Shown piece after piece: positions 1-9,563 of a DNA stretch of 64,000 nucleotides; positions within the stretch are counted from its first letter, which is position 1; the number at the start of each line of letters is the position of its first letter. The stretch lies in NCBI GenBank assembly GCA_905480645.1, contig CAJQRC010000002.1, positions 39,061-103,060 on the forward strand, read 5' to 3'. Made by a program: the position numbers and the translations under genes. The notes beneath the pieces are model-generated. The model was not told the DNA's origin, did not search any database, and saw only the letters and a program-made list of their open reading frames with translations. Source of the stretch: an uncultured Tateyamaria sp. (GTDB lineage: Bacteria > Pseudomonadota > Alphaproteobacteria > Rhodobacterales > Rhodobacteraceae).

Positions 1-941
1 AAATTGAGGCGGGTCCTGTTGCGGCTCCTGTGGGTGGTAAATCTGATCGTCCCACAGTTGCTATGCTGGGAGAAATGTTTCCTGCTGATCCAATAATGAT
101 TGGTCAGATGTTATCACCCCTCGGTTTAGCAGCTGGGCCGGTTGTTCCTTGCCGTGAATGGCGCGAACTTTATGCAGCTTTAAACAGTTCTATAGTAGCA
201 GCTATCCACCCGTTTTATACTGCATCAGTGCGGGAATTTGAGGTCGCTGGGCGATCCGTTGTTGGCTCTGCTCCTGTGGGTCAACATGGGACTGCAGCTT
301 GGCTTCAAAATATTGGTGAAATGTTTGGATGTTCTGCCAATCAAATCGCTGAAGCGAAAAATGCAGTTTTGCCTGCAATAACTGGTGCTCTAGCGGCAAC
401 ACCTATCGTAGGTACTATTACCTTGTCGGGCTATGAAGGCTCTGAATTACTGGTTGCCCGTTTATTAATCGAAAGTGGTGCAGATGTATCCTACGTAGGT
501 ACCGCATGTCCTAGTACCCCATGGAATTCAGATGATAAGGAATGGCTAGAAGCACATGGTGTTAAGGTCAAATTCCGTGCGTCTCTTGAAGATGACTGTG
601 CTGCGATGGAAGCTGTTCAGCCTGACTTGGCAATTGGAACGACCCCTGTGGTGCAAAAGGCTAAAGAGCTGGGGATTCCCGGTTTGTATTTTACAAACCT
701 AATTTCTGCACGACCCCTGATGGGTGTGGCTGGGGCTGGGTCGTTAGCTACGGTAATCAATGCAGCCATAGGTAACAAAGACAGAATGAGCCATATGAAA
801 TCTTTCTTTGAAGGCATTGGCAAAGGTGATACAGCAGGTGTCTGGGAAGGCATGCCAAATATTCGTGAGGACTTCCGAGCGCAGAATGTTAAAAAGCTTG
901 AGCGCCAAGCTAAAGCGGCGAAGGCCGCTGAGATGATATGA
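1..941 (+). CDS. bchY: Chlorophyllide a reductase subunit Y (BchY), 5' end outside window
   Basis: This is the C-terminal part of the nitrogenase-like BchY subunit. With BchX and BchZ it reduces the C7-C8 double bond of chlorophyllide a (or related substrate) on the way to bacteriochlorophyll a. The reading frame is open from base 3, so the gene begins upstream of the window; about 313 codons are present and it ends with TGA at 939-941. The sequence has the alternating Rossmann-like segments of the NifD/BchN/BchY superfamily, including an AMLGEMFPADP stretch near the window edge and a GTTPVVQKAKELGIP stretch. bchZ follows after about 60 bases in the same direction, the usual bchX-bchY-bchZ-puf order in purple bacteria; bchX is presumably just outside. 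The identification is firm from family resemblance and from context. Confidence 0.95.
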   Translation, partial: IEAGPVAAPVGGKSDRPTVAMLGEMFPADPIMIGQMLSPLGLAAGPVVPCREWRELYAALNSSIVAAIHPFYTASVREFEVAGRSVVGSAPVGQHGTAAWLQNIGEMFGCSANQIAEAKNAVLPAITGALAATPIVGTITLSGYEGSELLVARLLIESGADVSYVGTACPSTPWNSDDKEWLEAHGVKVKFRASLEDDCAAMEAVQPDLAIGTTPVVQKAKELGIPGLYFTNLISARPLMGVAGAGSLATVINAAIGNKDRMSHMKSFFEGIGKGDTAGVWEGMPNIREDFRAQNVKKLERQAKAAKAAEMI

Positions 942-999
942 TACAGCCATTTTCATATTCATTGATTGCGATCCCCTTTCAATATCTTAGGTATCCCGT

Positions 1000-2520
1000 T
1001 TGTCAGAAAAAGCTGGGGGCGCGTTCATGTTGATTATCGATCATGATCGGGCTGGTGGTTACTGGGGGGCAGTTTATGCATTCTGTGCCGTGAAAGGCTT
1101 GCAATGCGTGATTGACGGTCCTGTAGGATGTGAAAATCTACCAGTAACCTCTGTGCTGCATTATACGGATGCTTTGCCGCCTCATGAGTTACCTATCGTA
1201 ACAACTGGTCTTGGTGAAGAAGAGTTGGGTCGTGATGGAACTGAGGGGGCAATGAGGCGTGCTTGGGGTACCCTTGATCCAGCTTTGCCAGCGGTTGTTG
1301 TAACAGGCTCTATCGCTGAGATGATTGGCGGGGGTGTGACCCCAATGGGTACTAATATTCAACGATTTTTGCCACGAACTATTGATGAGGATCAGTGGCA
1401 AACTGCAGATCGCGCCATGACTTGGATTTTTACTGAGTTTGGGATGACAAAAGGGCGCATGCCGCCTGAAAAGAAACGTGATGTAGATGCGCGACCTCGT
1501 GTAAATATCCTTGGTCCAATGTATGGCACCTTTAATATGCCATCAGATTTGGCTGAGATCCGACGTCTTATTGAAGGAATCGGTTGTGAGGTCAACATGG
1601 TGCATCCTTTGGGTGCGCACGTGGCAGAAATGCGAAATTTGGTTAATGCAGATGTAAATATCTGCATGTACCGAGAGTTTGGGCGTGGATTGTGTGAGCT
1701 TCTTGCCAAGCCATACTTGCAAGCCCCGATAGGGGTCGAGAGTACTACCAAGTTCCTGCGCGCACTGGGGACCTTGGTGGATCTCGACCCCGAACCTTTT
1801 ATCGAATGTGAAAAGCACTCTACTTTAAAGCCGATATGGGATCTTTGGCGTTCTGTTACCCAAGATTTTTTTGCTACTGCATCCTTTGCTATTGTTGCAA
1901 ACGAGACATACACGCGCGGTATTAGGCAGTTCCTTGAAGATGATATGGGTTTGCCTTGTGCTTTCGCAGTGGCCCGCGTTGCGGGTAAGAAGACCAATAA
2001 CGAAGAGGTTCGCGCCTGGATGGGTCAGAAGCGTCCCTTGGTAGTCTTTGGATCAATTAACGAAAAAATATACCTAGCTGAATTAAATGCTGGATTTGGT
2101 CCAGCCCCGACCTTCATCCCCGCTTCATTTCCGGGCGCAGCAATTCGTCGTCATACTGGTACGCCAATGATGGGCTATGCTGGTGCCACCTATCTTATTC
2201 AGGAAGTCTGTAACGGACTGTTTGATTCACTGTTCCATATTTTACCTCTGGCGTCTGAAATGGATGCTGCTGAGGCCACTCCAACGACCCTGCGCCGTGA
2301 TTTCCCTTGGGATACTGATGCACAGGCCTTGCTCAATAAAATTGTTGAGCAGCACCCCATTTTAACCCAAATTTCTGCAGCAAAAACTTTGCGTGATGCG
2401 GCTGAGCAAGCGGCTCTCGCTTCTGGGGCAGACCGGGTTGTGATTGAAACTTTGCGTGATCTTGATCCGATTTTAGCTGGATTGCCAGAGACAGTTTCCA
2501 AGGAGGAACACTATGACTGA
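1000..2520 (+). CDS. bchZ: Chlorophyllide a reductase subunit Z (BchZ)
   Basis: This is the second catalytic subunit of chlorophyllide a reductase. The BchYZ heterotetramer carries a [4Fe-4S] cluster and the substrate site and receives electrons from BchX. The N-terminal segment [20 protein letters not shown] and the following [12 protein letters not shown] are hallmark BchZ sequence, as is the later [20 protein letters not shown] stretch. The length (about 500 aa) is normal. Two starts are possible: TTG at 1000, with a weak AGG 8 bases upstream, or ATG at 1027, which gives an N-terminus ([11 protein letters not shown]) closer to what I remember of other BchZ proteins. The 3' end overlaps pufQ by 8 bases, so the bch and puf genes are very likely co-transcribed and translationally coupled. 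Confidence 0.95.
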   Translation: MSEKAGGAFMLIIDHDRAGGYWGAVYAFCAVKGLQCVIDGPVGCENLPVTSVLHYTDALPPHELPIVTTGLGEEELGRDGTEGAMRRAWGTLDPALPAVVVTGSIAEMIGGGVTPMGTNIQRFLPRTIDEDQWQTADRAMTWIFTEFGMTKGRMPPEKKRDVDARPRVNILGPMYGTFNMPSDLAEIRRLIEGIGCEVNMVHPLGAHVAEMRNLVNADVNICMYREFGRGLCELLAKPYLQAPIGVESTTKFLRALGTLVDLDPEPFIECEKHSTLKPIWDLWRSVTQDFFATASFAIVANETYTRGIRQFLEDDMGLPCAFAVARVAGKKTNNEEVRAWMGQKRPLVVFGSINEKIYLAELNAGFGPAPTFIPASFPGAAIRRHTGTPMMGYAGATYLIQEVCNGLFDSLFHILPLASEMDAAEATPTTLRRDFPWDTDAQALLNKIVEQHPILTQISAAKTLRDAAEQAALASGADRVVIETLRDLDPILAGLPETVSKEEHYD

Positions 2521-2746
2521 CATGACTTCTAATGTGGCAACACATAACCATGCAGCTTCGAAACGTAAGGCATATAAGACTGAATTTATGGTCTATTTTG
2601 CAATAATATTTCTAGCAACTTTACCGTTAGCGTGTCTGACATGGATGCTGGCTGCTCTTAAATCTCGCAGTTTTACGGAAAAGGGCCCTATGGCGCGTGC
2701 GTGGTCTCAAGCGCAAATCATCACACCAATGATTTTTAACGCATGA
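2513..2746 (+). CDS. pufQ: PufQ, puf operon cytochrome subunit/bacteriochlorophyll assembly protein
   Basis: PufQ is a small membrane protein needed for normal bacteriochlorophyll production and LH/RC assembly in Rhodobacter; its exact role is unsettled. The 77-residue product has one transmembrane segment (about residues 26-49, [19 protein letters not shown]) and the conserved C-terminal signature [18 protein letters not shown]. The N-terminal leader is cytoplasmic-looking and basic. It begins inside the end of bchZ (8-base overlap), and an AAGGAGG-like ribosome binding site lies just upstream within bchZ. It is the first gene of the puf operon, followed by a 159-base structured leader before pufB. 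Confidence 0.93.
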   Translation: MTDMTSNVATHNHAASKRKAYKTEFMVYFAIIFLATLPLACLTWMLAALKSRSFTEKGPMARAWSQAQIITPMIFNA

Positions 2747-2809
2747 TCACAAGCCCGATCATATTAGAATTTCTCAGCAAGTGTACGTTTGTTGAGATAC
2801 GAGACTGGA

Positions 2810-2877
2810 CACCTGGTTACAGGTGGACAGAGCCCGGAGGGGGTTTCCCCAAAGGACCCGGCCGCGGGGAGCGCGGC
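2810..2877 (+). promoter_or_regulatory. Tandem hairpins in the pufB 5' leader
   Basis: Three perfect short inverted repeats follow each other between pufQ and pufB. CACCTG/CAGGTG (2810-2815 and 2820-2825) has a 4-base loop. GGGG/CCCC (2840-2843 and 2847-2850) has a TTT loop. GCCGCG/CGCGGC (2861-2866 and 2872-2877) has a 5-base loop. The patch is visibly GC-richer than its surroundings. In Rhodobacter, 5' hairpins protect pufBA mRNA and help give the excess of LH1 over reaction centre; the same role is inferred here. A strong CGGAGGAA ribosome site follows at about 2893-2900. Confidence 0.55.
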
Positions 2878-2905
2878 GTCAGCATAAAATTCCGGAGGAA
2901 TCCTT

Positions 2906-3052
2906 ATGGCTGATAACAACCTGTCTTTCACAGGTCTGACAGACGAGCAGGCGCAAGAGCTGCACGGTGTCTATATGAGCGGGCTCTGGCTGTTTGCAGC
3001 CGTTGCCGTTGTCGCTCACTTGGCAACGTTCATCTGGCGTCCGTGGTTCTGA
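2906..3052 (+). CDS. pufB: LH1 antenna beta polypeptide (PufB)
   Basis: PufB is the beta subunit of the core light-harvesting complex 1, a single-pass inner-membrane peptide that binds bacteriochlorophyll. The 48-residue translation begins [20 protein letters not shown] and ends [11 protein letters not shown]. It has the conserved N-terminal polar part, a transmembrane helix (about residues 24-42), the bacteriochlorophyll-ligating His at residue 38 and the C-terminal WRPWF. The length matches known LH1 beta chains. The start is fixed by GGAGGA 5-6 bases upstream. pufA follows after 14 bases. Confidence 0.97.
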   Translation: MADNNLSFTGLTDEQAQELHGVYMSGLWLFAAVAVVAHLATFIWRPWF

Positions 3053-3066
3053 GGAGGGATTAGTAA

Positions 3067-3225
3067 ATGGCAAAGTTCTACAAGATCTGGCTCATCTTTG
3101 ATCCCCGTCGTGTGTTTGTTGCACAAGGCGTTTTCCTATTCCTGCTTGCAGCGATGATTCACCTCGTCCTGTTGAGCACGGACCACTTCAACTGGTTTGA
3201 ACTAGCTGCGAAAAGCGCTCAGTAA
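3067..3225 (+). CDS. pufA: LH1 antenna alpha polypeptide (PufA)
   Basis: PufA is the alpha subunit of the LH1 ring around the reaction centre. The 52-residue translation begins [20 protein letters not shown], the classic LH1-alpha N-terminus. It continues with one transmembrane helix holding the bacteriochlorophyll ligand His32 ([11 protein letters not shown]) and a short periplasmic tail. A GAGGAGGG ribosome site at 3051-3058 lies about 8 bases before the ATG. pufB and pufA stand as a pair, with the strong hairpin just downstream separating them from pufLMC. Confidence 0.97.
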   Translation: MAKFYKIWLIFDPRRVFVAQGVFLFLLAAMIHLVLLSTDHFNWFELAAKSAQ

Positions 3226-3253
3226 GAACCCGCTTGATGCGGACAATATCAAA

Positions 3254-3295
3254 GTTGCGGGCAGGGCCTTCAGTACGCCCTGACCTGCCCGCAAC
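3254..3295 (+). promoter_or_regulatory. pufA-pufL intercistronic hairpin
   Basis: This is a perfect 12-bp inverted repeat, GTTGCGGGCAGG at 3254-3265 and CCTGCCCGCAAC at 3284-3295. Within the loop a competing inner pairing GGGC/GCCC is visible. No T-run follows, so it is not a normal rho-independent terminator. In Rhodobacter capsulatus and R. sphaeroides the hairpin at this position blocks 3'-5' exonucleases and stabilises pufBA mRNA relative to pufLM. The conserved position after pufA supports the same function. Confidence 0.85.
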
Positions 3296-3364
3296 AAATA
3301 AACCAATTTAAAAGACGGTTGTTGATCCTTTGTGGATCTGACCGCCAATTGCGGAGTTTGAGAG

Positions 3365-4213
3365 ATGGCCTTGCTATCCTTCGAGAGAAAATATCGTGTC
3401 CGAGGTGGAACGCTGATCGGTGGTGATTTATTCGATTTCTGGGTAGGCCCCTTCTTTGTGGGCTTTTTTGGAGTCACAACTGCTTTTTTTGCTCTTCTTG
3501 GAACTATTTTAATTTTTTGGGGCGCATCGCAGCAGGGAACCTTCAATCCTTGGCTGATAAATATTGCGCCTCCTGATTTGAGTTACGGATTGGGGATGGC
3601 GCCCTTGCTCGAAGGTGGTCTGTGGCAAATTATTACATTCTGTGCGACTGGCGCTTTTATTAGTTGGGCGCTGCGGGAAGTAGAGATATGCCGTAAACTA
3701 GGTATGGGATATCATGTGCCAGTTGGTTTTGCATTCGCGATCTTAGCATATGTGACGCTGGTTATCTTTCGTCCGTTGCTGATGGGCGCTTGGGGTCATG
3801 GCTTTCCTTATGGCATTTTTAGTCACCTCGATTGGGTAAGTAACACTGGATATGCTTACCTCCACTTTCATTATAACCCAGCACATATGTTGGCGGTGAC
3901 GCTCTTTTTCACGACTACAATTGCGCTGGCTTTGCATGGTGGTCTGATACTATCGGCAGCCAACCCCGAAAAGGGTGAGGAAGCTAAAACACCTGATCAT
4001 GAGGATACATTTTTTCGAGATTACATTGGTTATTCGGTTGGAACGTTAGGCATTCATCGTGTGGGTTACTTGCTTGCGCTGAATGCAGTCTTTTTCTCGG
4101 CAGTTTGTATCATTATTTCTGGTCCAGTCTGGACAGCGGGTTGGCCAGAGTGGTGGAATTGGTGGCTTGATCTGCCAATCTGGGGCGCAAATCCAATGTC
4201 GGTGGGGATGTAA
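3365..4213 (+). CDS. pufL: Photosynthetic reaction centre L subunit (PufL)
   Basis: PufL is one of the two core membrane subunits of the type II reaction centre; with PufM it binds the bacteriochlorophyll special pair, bacteriopheophytins, quinones and the non-heme iron. The protein is 282 aa with five transmembrane helices. Pigment and iron ligands are in expected places: His154 (FSHLDW), His169 and His174 (HYNPAHML), His191 (HGG) and His231 (GIHRVGY); the last two correspond to the iron ligands. The N-terminus [20 protein letters not shown] is typical. The ATG follows an AGTTTGAGAG leader. pufM starts two bases after the stop codon. Confidence 0.98.
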   Translation: MALLSFERKYRVRGGTLIGGDLFDFWVGPFFVGFFGVTTAFFALLGTILIFWGASQQGTFNPWLINIAPPDLSYGLGMAPLLEGGLWQIITFCATGAFISWALREVEICRKLGMGYHVPVGFAFAILAYVTLVIFRPLLMGAWGHGFPYGIFSHLDWVSNTGYAYLHFHYNPAHMLAVTLFFTTTIALALHGGLILSAANPEKGEEAKTPDHEDTFFRDYIGYSVGTLGIHRVGYLLALNAVFFSAVCIIISGPVWTAGWPEWWNWWLDLPIWGANPMSVGM

Positions 4214-4215
4214 TC

Positions 4216-5205
4216 ATGATTGAGTATCAAAATATTTTCACGCAAGTCCAAGTGCAGGGTAAACCTGAATGGGGTATGGATGATTCAGATGGGGAGCTGA
4301 CCGCAGAGCGAGCAGGCAAACCATTCTTTTCCAAATTTTTAGGCCTCTTTGGCAACGCGCAAGTGGGACCAATAAACGCTGGTATGCTTGGTATTATTTC
4401 TGCTGTATGTTTTATGATCTGGTTCAATATTGTTGGCTTTTCAATGTTGGCACAGGTAGGCTGGTCTGTGCCTGAATTCTTACGGCAATTGTTTTGGTTG
4501 GCCCTTGAGCCTCCTGGCCCGGAACACGGCCTAAGCATGCCGCCTCTGAATGATGGTGGGGCATTTATAATTGCGGGTATGTTTTTTCTCGTTGGCTGCG
4601 TAACTTGGTGGCTGCGCACTTATCAGTTGGCGCAACAACACAAGATGGGAAAACACCTAGCTTGGGCATTTGCTGCACTTCTGTGGCTGATCTTGGTTTT
4701 GGGCTTGTTTCGTCCCGTACTGATGGGATCATGGAGTGAGGCAGTGCCTTATGGAATATTCCCACATTTGGATTGGACTACCGCTTTTTCTATTCGGTAC
4801 GGTAACCTCTATTATAATCCTTTCCACTGTCTTTCGATCGTTTTTTTATATGGCTCTGTGCTGTTGTTTGCGATGCATGGTGGAACAATCCTGGCGGTAA
4901 CACGCTACGGTGGTGACCGTGAATTGGAGCAGATCTATGATCGCGGCACTGCCACCGAACGAGCTGCCTTGTTCTGGCGTTGGACTATGGGCTTTAACGC
5001 GACCATGGAAGGAATTCATAGATGGGCTTGGTGGTTTGCAGTTTTGACGCCTATTACTGGTGGCATCGGAATTCTGCTTACTGGCACTGTTGTTGATAAC
5101 TGGTTCATCTGGGCACAAGAGCATAATTTTGCGCCTATGTATGATGGAGCTTATGGCTACGAAGACTACGGGTCATACGAAGCCTTCATTGGGAAGGAGA
5201 ACTAA
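4216..5205 (+). CDS. pufM: Photosynthetic reaction centre M subunit (PufM)
   Basis: PufM is the partner of PufL in the reaction-centre core. The protein is 329 aa with five transmembrane helices. Bacteriochlorophyll ligands His184 (FPHLDW) and His204 (NPFHCLS) are present, as are iron ligands His221 (MHGG), Glu236 and His268 (GIHRWAWW), each shifted by two relative to Rhodobacter numbering. The C-terminus is slightly extended beyond the last helix, ending YEAFIGKEN. The segment [16 protein letters not shown] is the expected periplasmic loop after helix A. Translation is probably coupled to pufL (two-base gap) and to pufC (one-base gap). Confidence 0.98.
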   Translation: MIEYQNIFTQVQVQGKPEWGMDDSDGELTAERAGKPFFSKFLGLFGNAQVGPINAGMLGIISAVCFMIWFNIVGFSMLAQVGWSVPEFLRQLFWLALEPPGPEHGLSMPPLNDGGAFIIAGMFFLVGCVTWWLRTYQLAQQHKMGKHLAWAFAALLWLILVLGLFRPVLMGSWSEAVPYGIFPHLDWTTAFSIRYGNLYYNPFHCLSIVFLYGSVLLFAMHGGTILAVTRYGGDRELEQIYDRGTATERAALFWRWTMGFNATMEGIHRWAWWFAVLTPITGGIGILLTGTVVDNWFIWAQEHNFAPMYDGAYGYEDYGSYEAFIGKEN

Positions 5206-5206
5206 A

Positions 5207-6322
5207 ATGTTACCTAAGTGGTTCGATAAATGGAATGCTGATAATCCCACTAACGTTTTTGGTCCGGCTATTCTCGTAGGTGTTTTAGGTGGTGCGATCT
5301 TTGTTGCGGTTTTATTGGTTACATGGGGTAATCCTGCTCAGACGGCCTCCATGCAAACTGGTCCACGTGGCACCGGTATGTCAGTACCGGAGTTTGACGT
5401 AGCCCGACTGGCACCTGACCCCACAATTGATGCATACTACACTGAAGCTGCCTATAAACCTAACGGGGATGAGGAACTTGCAAAGGACATTTACAAGAAT
5501 GTCCAAGTGTTGGGTGATCTCACTGAGGATAATTTTAATCGTGTCATGAATGCTATGACGCAGTGGGTTTCACCAGAAGAGGGCTGCGCTTATTGCCATG
5601 GTGATGTGGATTTAGAAGAATATGGATCAGACAAAATTTATACTAAGGTTGTTGCACGACGTATGATTCAAATGACCCAATCGATTAATGAAGACTGGAG
5701 TGGTCACGTGAATGCCGTCGCCGAGGTAGGAGTTAATTGCTATACATGTCATAGGGGTGAAAATGTTCCGAGTGATATTTGGTTCCGCATCAGCCCTGTT
5801 AATGAGAATGTAGAAGGCTGGTCAGCAAACCAGAACCGCGCTACGTCTCTTAGCCAATCAACCTCGTTGCCTTCGGATGCATTGGCAAAGTATCTTGAAG
5901 ATGCTGAGGTAATTGCAGTGCACTCATTGGAAAGTCGTGAGGATGGAGTTCCAGGGCAAGATGGCTATGCGAGCATCCAACAGACTGAACGAACATATTC
6001 TTTAATGAACTATTTTTCTAACAGTCTTGGAGTGAATTGTGTGTTTTGTCATAATAGCCGCGCATTCTATGATGGTGGTCAGAATACCCCACAGTGGTCG
6101 ACGGCAAGTTTAGGCATAGCGATGGTTCAGTCCCTAAATACCGACTATTTGGTTCCGCTGAAAGACACATACCCGCCGGAACGACTTGGTCCTGTTTATG
6201 CAGATGCTCCAAAAGCTGCTTGTCGGACTTGTCACAAAGGGTACCAGCGTCCTCTCCAAGGTATGAACATGACTGCCGATTGGCCGGAATTGGCTGTATC
6301 TGGAACGCCAGTCTACAAATAA
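5207..6322 (+). CDS. pufC: Reaction centre tetraheme cytochrome c subunit (PufC)
   Basis: PufC is the periplasmic electron donor bound to the reaction centre; it re-reduces the photo-oxidised special pair. Four CxxCH heme sites are visible: CAYCH (127-131), CYTCH (178-182), CVFCH (278-282) and CRTCH (339-343), with Met-bearing helices between them. The start is the ATG at 5207, one base after the pufM stop and preceded by GGAAGGAGAA; a longer in-frame opening running back into pufM is not needed. The N-terminal helix (about 18-39) is followed by no lipobox cysteine, so the protein is probably held by an uncleaved transmembrane anchor rather than a lipid. No pufX gene lies between pufM and pufC or after pufC. 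Confidence 0.97.
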   Translation: MLPKWFDKWNADNPTNVFGPAILVGVLGGAIFVAVLLVTWGNPAQTASMQTGPRGTGMSVPEFDVARLAPDPTIDAYYTEAAYKPNGDEELAKDIYKNVQVLGDLTEDNFNRVMNAMTQWVSPEEGCAYCHGDVDLEEYGSDKIYTKVVARRMIQMTQSINEDWSGHVNAVAEVGVNCYTCHRGENVPSDIWFRISPVNENVEGWSANQNRATSLSQSTSLPSDALAKYLEDAEVIAVHSLESREDGVPGQDGYASIQQTERTYSLMNYFSNSLGVNCVFCHNSRAFYDGGQNTPQWSTASLGIAMVQSLNTDYLVPLKDTYPPERLGPVYADAPKAACRTCHKGYQRPLQGMNMTADWPELAVSGTPVYK

Positions 6323-6331
6323 ACTGTAATA

Positions 6332-6358
6332 GGTGAGGGCTAAGGCCCCCACCCTTTT
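6332..6358 (+). terminator. Probable terminator after pufC
   Basis: A GC-rich stem (GGTGAGGGC at 6332-6340 paired with GCCCCCACC at 6345-6353, one mismatch, short loop) is followed by CTTTT. It lies 10 bases after the pufC stop and fits a rho-independent terminator at the end of the puf operon, though the T-run is short and read-through to dxs is possible. Confidence 0.6.
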
Positions 6359-6549
6359 GAGGGAATAATTGCTGTGCTGCACGGATCATTGACTTCCTTG
6401 GTCTGGGCGTGGAACTGAAAAGTTCTTGTTCTCTTCCTGTTGGTTACAGGAACTTGGCGCTGTGCTTGTGTTAATGGCAGTACGACTATCAATTTGCCTC
6501 TTGAAACCGCAGGCAAGGCGGTGAGGCCGAAACGAGAAAGGATTGCGCA

Positions 6550-8469
6550 ATGTCTCAGACCCCTTTACTGGATCGCATTTCTGGTCCCTCTGATCTTACA
6601 AATTTGTCTGATAGTGATTTATCGCAACTGGCTCGTGAGTTACGTCTGGATGTAATAGAAGCAGTTAGTCGAACGGGGGGTCACTTGGGATCGTCTCTCG
6701 GTGTAGTGGAACTGACAGTGGGTATCCATGCTGTTTTTGACACCCCTCGGGACAAGTTGATCTGGGATGTTGGCCACCAATGTTATCCACATAAAATTCT
6801 GACAGGTAGACGTAGTCGAATGGATACCTTGCGCCAAAAGGATGGCCTAAGTGGCTTTACTAAACGCAGTGAAAGCGACTTTGACCCATTTGGCGCAGCG
6901 CACTCTTCGACTTCGATTTCTGCAGCGCTTGGATTTACTGTTGGTCGCGATATGGGAATGCCAACGGGTGATGCAATTGCTGTAATTGGTGATGGGTCAA
7001 TAAGTGCAGGTATGGCCTATGAGGCACTTAACAACGCAGGACATGAAGGTCGTAGGTTGTTTGTAATCTTAAATGATAATGAAATGTCAATTGCTCCGCC
7101 GACTGGGGCAATGAGTACTTATTTATCCAATCTGAGCCGTAATTCTCCTTTTGCCCCATTGCATGCAATTGCTGAAGAGGTGGAGGCTGTTTTGCCTAAA
7201 CCTGTCCGAGACGGTGCTCGACGTGCTCGGGAAATGGTCACAGGCGTTGAAAGTAAGGGAACTTTTTTTGAGGAATTAGGTTTTGATTATATTGGTCCAA
7301 TTGATGGTCATGATATGGGTCAGGTTTTGTCTGTTTTGCGGGCTGCACGAACGCGGGCAACAGGTCCGGTTCTTATCCATGCCTGTACTGTTAAAGGAAA
7401 AGGCTATGCTCCTGCAGAGGGATCTGCGGATAAGTATCACGGTGTTTCACGTTTTGATATAGAAACGGGTACACAGACAAAAAGTATAAGCAATGCTCCG
7501 TCTTACACGTCAGTTTTTGGCACAACACTAGTAAACCTTGCTGCTGACGATCCTACAATTGTAGCTGTTACAGCAGCAATGCCTGGGGGCACAGGTCTTG
7601 ATAAGATGAAGGGCCTCTTTCCAGCGCGTGTCTTTGACGTAGGTATTGCGGAACAGCATGGTGTGACTTTTGCTGCTGGAATGGCTGCTTCTGGATTGAA
7701 ACCATTTTGTGCGATTTACTCAACTTTTTTGCAACGAGGTTATGACCAAGTCGTGCATGATGTTGCTTTACAGGGATTACCAGTGCGTTTTGCAATTGAT
7801 AGAGCGGGCCTAGTAGGCGCGGATGGTGCAACCCATGCAGGCTCATTTGATATTGGCTTTCTTGCGGCGTTGCCTGGAATGGTTGTAATGGCTGCCTCAG
7901 ATGAAGCAGAGCTCGCGCATATGGTTACTACGGCTGCTGCATACAATTCTGGCCCAATTGCGTTTCGTTATCCGCGTGGGAACGGGCGTGGTGTAGACAT
8001 GCCTGAGAAAGGTGAAGTGCTTGAGATTGGCAAAGGACGAATGATTCAGAGTGGAACAGATGTTGCTCTGTTATCGTTGGGTACTCATTTAGATGAATGC
8101 GAAAAAGCAGCTCTAGTGCTTGAAGCAAGTGGTTTGTCTGTAAGTATTGCTGATGCTCGTTTTGCCAAGCCGCTTGATATGGAAATGATCCGTAATCTTG
8201 CTACAAACCATACAGTGCTGGTTACTGTTGAACAGGGCGCTATAGGTGGTTTTGGCGCAATGGTTTTGCAAGCAATGTCGGCTGAAGGACTTTTGGATAA
8301 TGGTTTAAAAGTACGTAGTATGCATTTACCAGATGTTTTTATTGATCAGGCAGCACCTGATGAAATGTACGAAGCTGCAGGACTTAACTCTGATGGAATT
8401 GTGCAAATGGTCCAGCGCGCCCTTGAGCTGAATATCAATAATATCATTGATTTAAAACTTGGTGCGTAA
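6550..8469 (+). CDS. dxs: 1-deoxy-D-xylulose-5-phosphate synthase (Dxs)
   Basis: Dxs is the thiamine-diphosphate enzyme that condenses pyruvate and glyceraldehyde 3-phosphate. This is the first step of the MEP pathway, which feeds the phytyl tail of bacteriochlorophyll, carotenoids and quinones. At 639 aa it is full length. The ThDP/Mg motif runs from GDGSISAG (147-154) to Asn175; the GHQCYPHK segment (75-82) and the transketolase central and C-terminal domains ([20 protein letters not shown]) are intact. It follows the puf operon after a terminator-like hairpin and about 190 further bases, with a GAAAGGA ribosome site before the ATG. A dxs copy inside photosynthesis gene clusters is common and often in addition to a housekeeping copy; whether a second copy exists cannot be seen here. 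Confidence 0.96.
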   Translation: MSQTPLLDRISGPSDLTNLSDSDLSQLARELRLDVIEAVSRTGGHLGSSLGVVELTVGIHAVFDTPRDKLIWDVGHQCYPHKILTGRRSRMDTLRQKDGLSGFTKRSESDFDPFGAAHSSTSISAALGFTVGRDMGMPTGDAIAVIGDGSISAGMAYEALNNAGHEGRRLFVILNDNEMSIAPPTGAMSTYLSNLSRNSPFAPLHAIAEEVEAVLPKPVRDGARRAREMVTGVESKGTFFEELGFDYIGPIDGHDMGQVLSVLRAARTRATGPVLIHACTVKGKGYAPAEGSADKYHGVSRFDIETGTQTKSISNAPSYTSVFGTTLVNLAADDPTIVAVTAAMPGGTGLDKMKGLFPARVFDVGIAEQHGVTFAAGMAASGLKPFCAIYSTFLQRGYDQVVHDVALQGLPVRFAIDRAGLVGADGATHAGSFDIGFLAALPGMVVMAASDEAELAHMVTTAAAYNSGPIAFRYPRGNGRGVDMPEKGEVLEIGKGRMIQSGTDVALLSLGTHLDECEKAALVLEASGLSVSIADARFAKPLDMEMIRNLATNHTVLVTVEQGAIGGFGAMVLQAMSAEGLLDNGLKVRSMHLPDVFIDQAAPDEMYEAAGLNSDGIVQMVQRALELNINNIIDLKLGA

Positions 8470-8548
8470 TTATGCTGCCATGACCTTGTATATTGATAGA
8501 AATTCTTATTTTGGCATATTACTTCAGAGTAAAGTCAGAGGTGAAGTA

Positions 8549-9553
8549 TCAGGCTTTGGAATTAAGTTCACTCCAAGTTGGTAGTAGATCGTTTGTTGCA
8601 GCTGTTGCAGCATAGACGCCGCGTGCAATTGCCCGTGTTAAGCAAAGCGAAGCTGCATGGCCAATAATTGTAAGATCGTGGTTGGAGCTAAGGGATTTTT
8701 CGCCAGTTGCTAACGAAAAAATAAGATCTCCGTCGCTGGGAGTATGAGCTGGAATACAGGCGCGCCCGATTCCATCATGAGCTGCCCACGCAACTCTTTG
8801 GCATTGTGCTTTATCGAGCAGTGCATTGGTGGCCACAATAGCAATTGTGGTATTGGAGCGCTCAGCCATCCCAGTCCGTTTTCGGCTGTTAAGGCTGCGT
8901 CCAAGGCCAGTGGCTGGGTCTGGTCCTAAGCCACCATACTCATTATTAATTTCAAATGGCGCAGCCCAAAAATACTTTTCGCCTGGGGTTGTGACGCTAC
9001 CTACTGGGTTTGCTACGACAATTACACCTACTGTAATGCCATTTTCACTAGTAAGAGAGGCAGTGCCAAGCCCACCTTTCATCATTGCAGTTGTAGCTCC
9101 TGTGCCGGCTCCAACGGTACCAATGGGAGTTGAAGTTGTGATGGCATCAAAAGCTGCGCGGCCAAGTTCGGGGAATGGGTTCTCAAACCAGCTATGATTG
9201 CCACCTGCAAGTAGATCAAAAATAATTGCTCCCGGTACCAATGGAATGATTGCATTTCCTATCTGGAATCCGCGATTTTGATCACGCATACCGGCAACGA
9301 CGCCTGAACAGGAATCGAGCCCATAGGCGGAGCCGCCTGACAGAACTAATGCGTCTACCTTGGCAACTGATTTATCTGGGGCAAGCAGATCAGTTTCGCG
9401 TGTACCTGGAGCCCCCCCCATGACTGCCACAGAGGTAGTAAAAGGCGCATCTGCGGTCACAACTGTTACACCAGATTTGAGCGTGTTATCTTGTGCATGT
9501 CCTACTTTCAGGCCAGGAACATCTGTGATTGCATTTTGTGGGCCAGGTATCAT
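8549..9553 (-). CDS. P1 (DmpA/NylC-type) family self-processing amidohydrolase/peptidase
   Basis: Members of this N-terminal nucleophile family are made as one chain and cut themselves into two subunits; they act as aminopeptidases or amidases (DmpA, BapA, the nylon oligomer hydrolase NylC). The 334-aa protein has the family N-terminus (ITDVPGLKVGHA), the LSGGSAYGLD segment (71-80), the GTVGAGTGATT glycine-rich loop (146-155) and the SNTTIAIVATNA stretch. By analogy with NylC, cleavage and the nucleophile are expected at Asn234/Thr235. There is no signal peptide. It is the last gene of the operon running down from the ABC permeases, 10 bases after the cupin gene, so it probably works on the imported compound inside the cell. 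The exact substrate is unknown. Confidence 0.85.
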   Translation of the reverse strand: MIPGPQNAITDVPGLKVGHAQDNTLKSGVTVVTADAPFTTSVAVMGGAPGTRETDLLAPDKSVAKVDALVLSGGSAYGLDSCSGVVAGMRDQNRGFQIGNAIIPLVPGAIIFDLLAGGNHSWFENPFPELGRAAFDAITTSTPIGTVGAGTGATTAMMKGGLGTASLTSENGITVGVIVVANPVGSVTTPGEKYFWAAPFEINNEYGGLGPDPATGLGRSLNSRKRTGMAERSNTTIAIVATNALLDKAQCQRVAWAAHDGIGRACIPAHTPSDGDLIFSLATGEKSLSSNHDLTIIGHAASLCLTRAIARGVYAATAATNDLLPTWSELNSKA

Positions 9554-9563
9554 TTTAATGCTT

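Noticed and set aside
1392..1997. 201-codon open frame on the minus strand inside bchZ
   Set aside because: It is the shadow of bchZ on the opposite strand; the peptide has no family resemblance, and bchZ is fully conserved there.
5060..5206. Upstream extension of pufC into pufM
   Set aside because: The ATG at 5207 has a good ribosome site and a family-typical N-terminus; the extension would run inside pufM.
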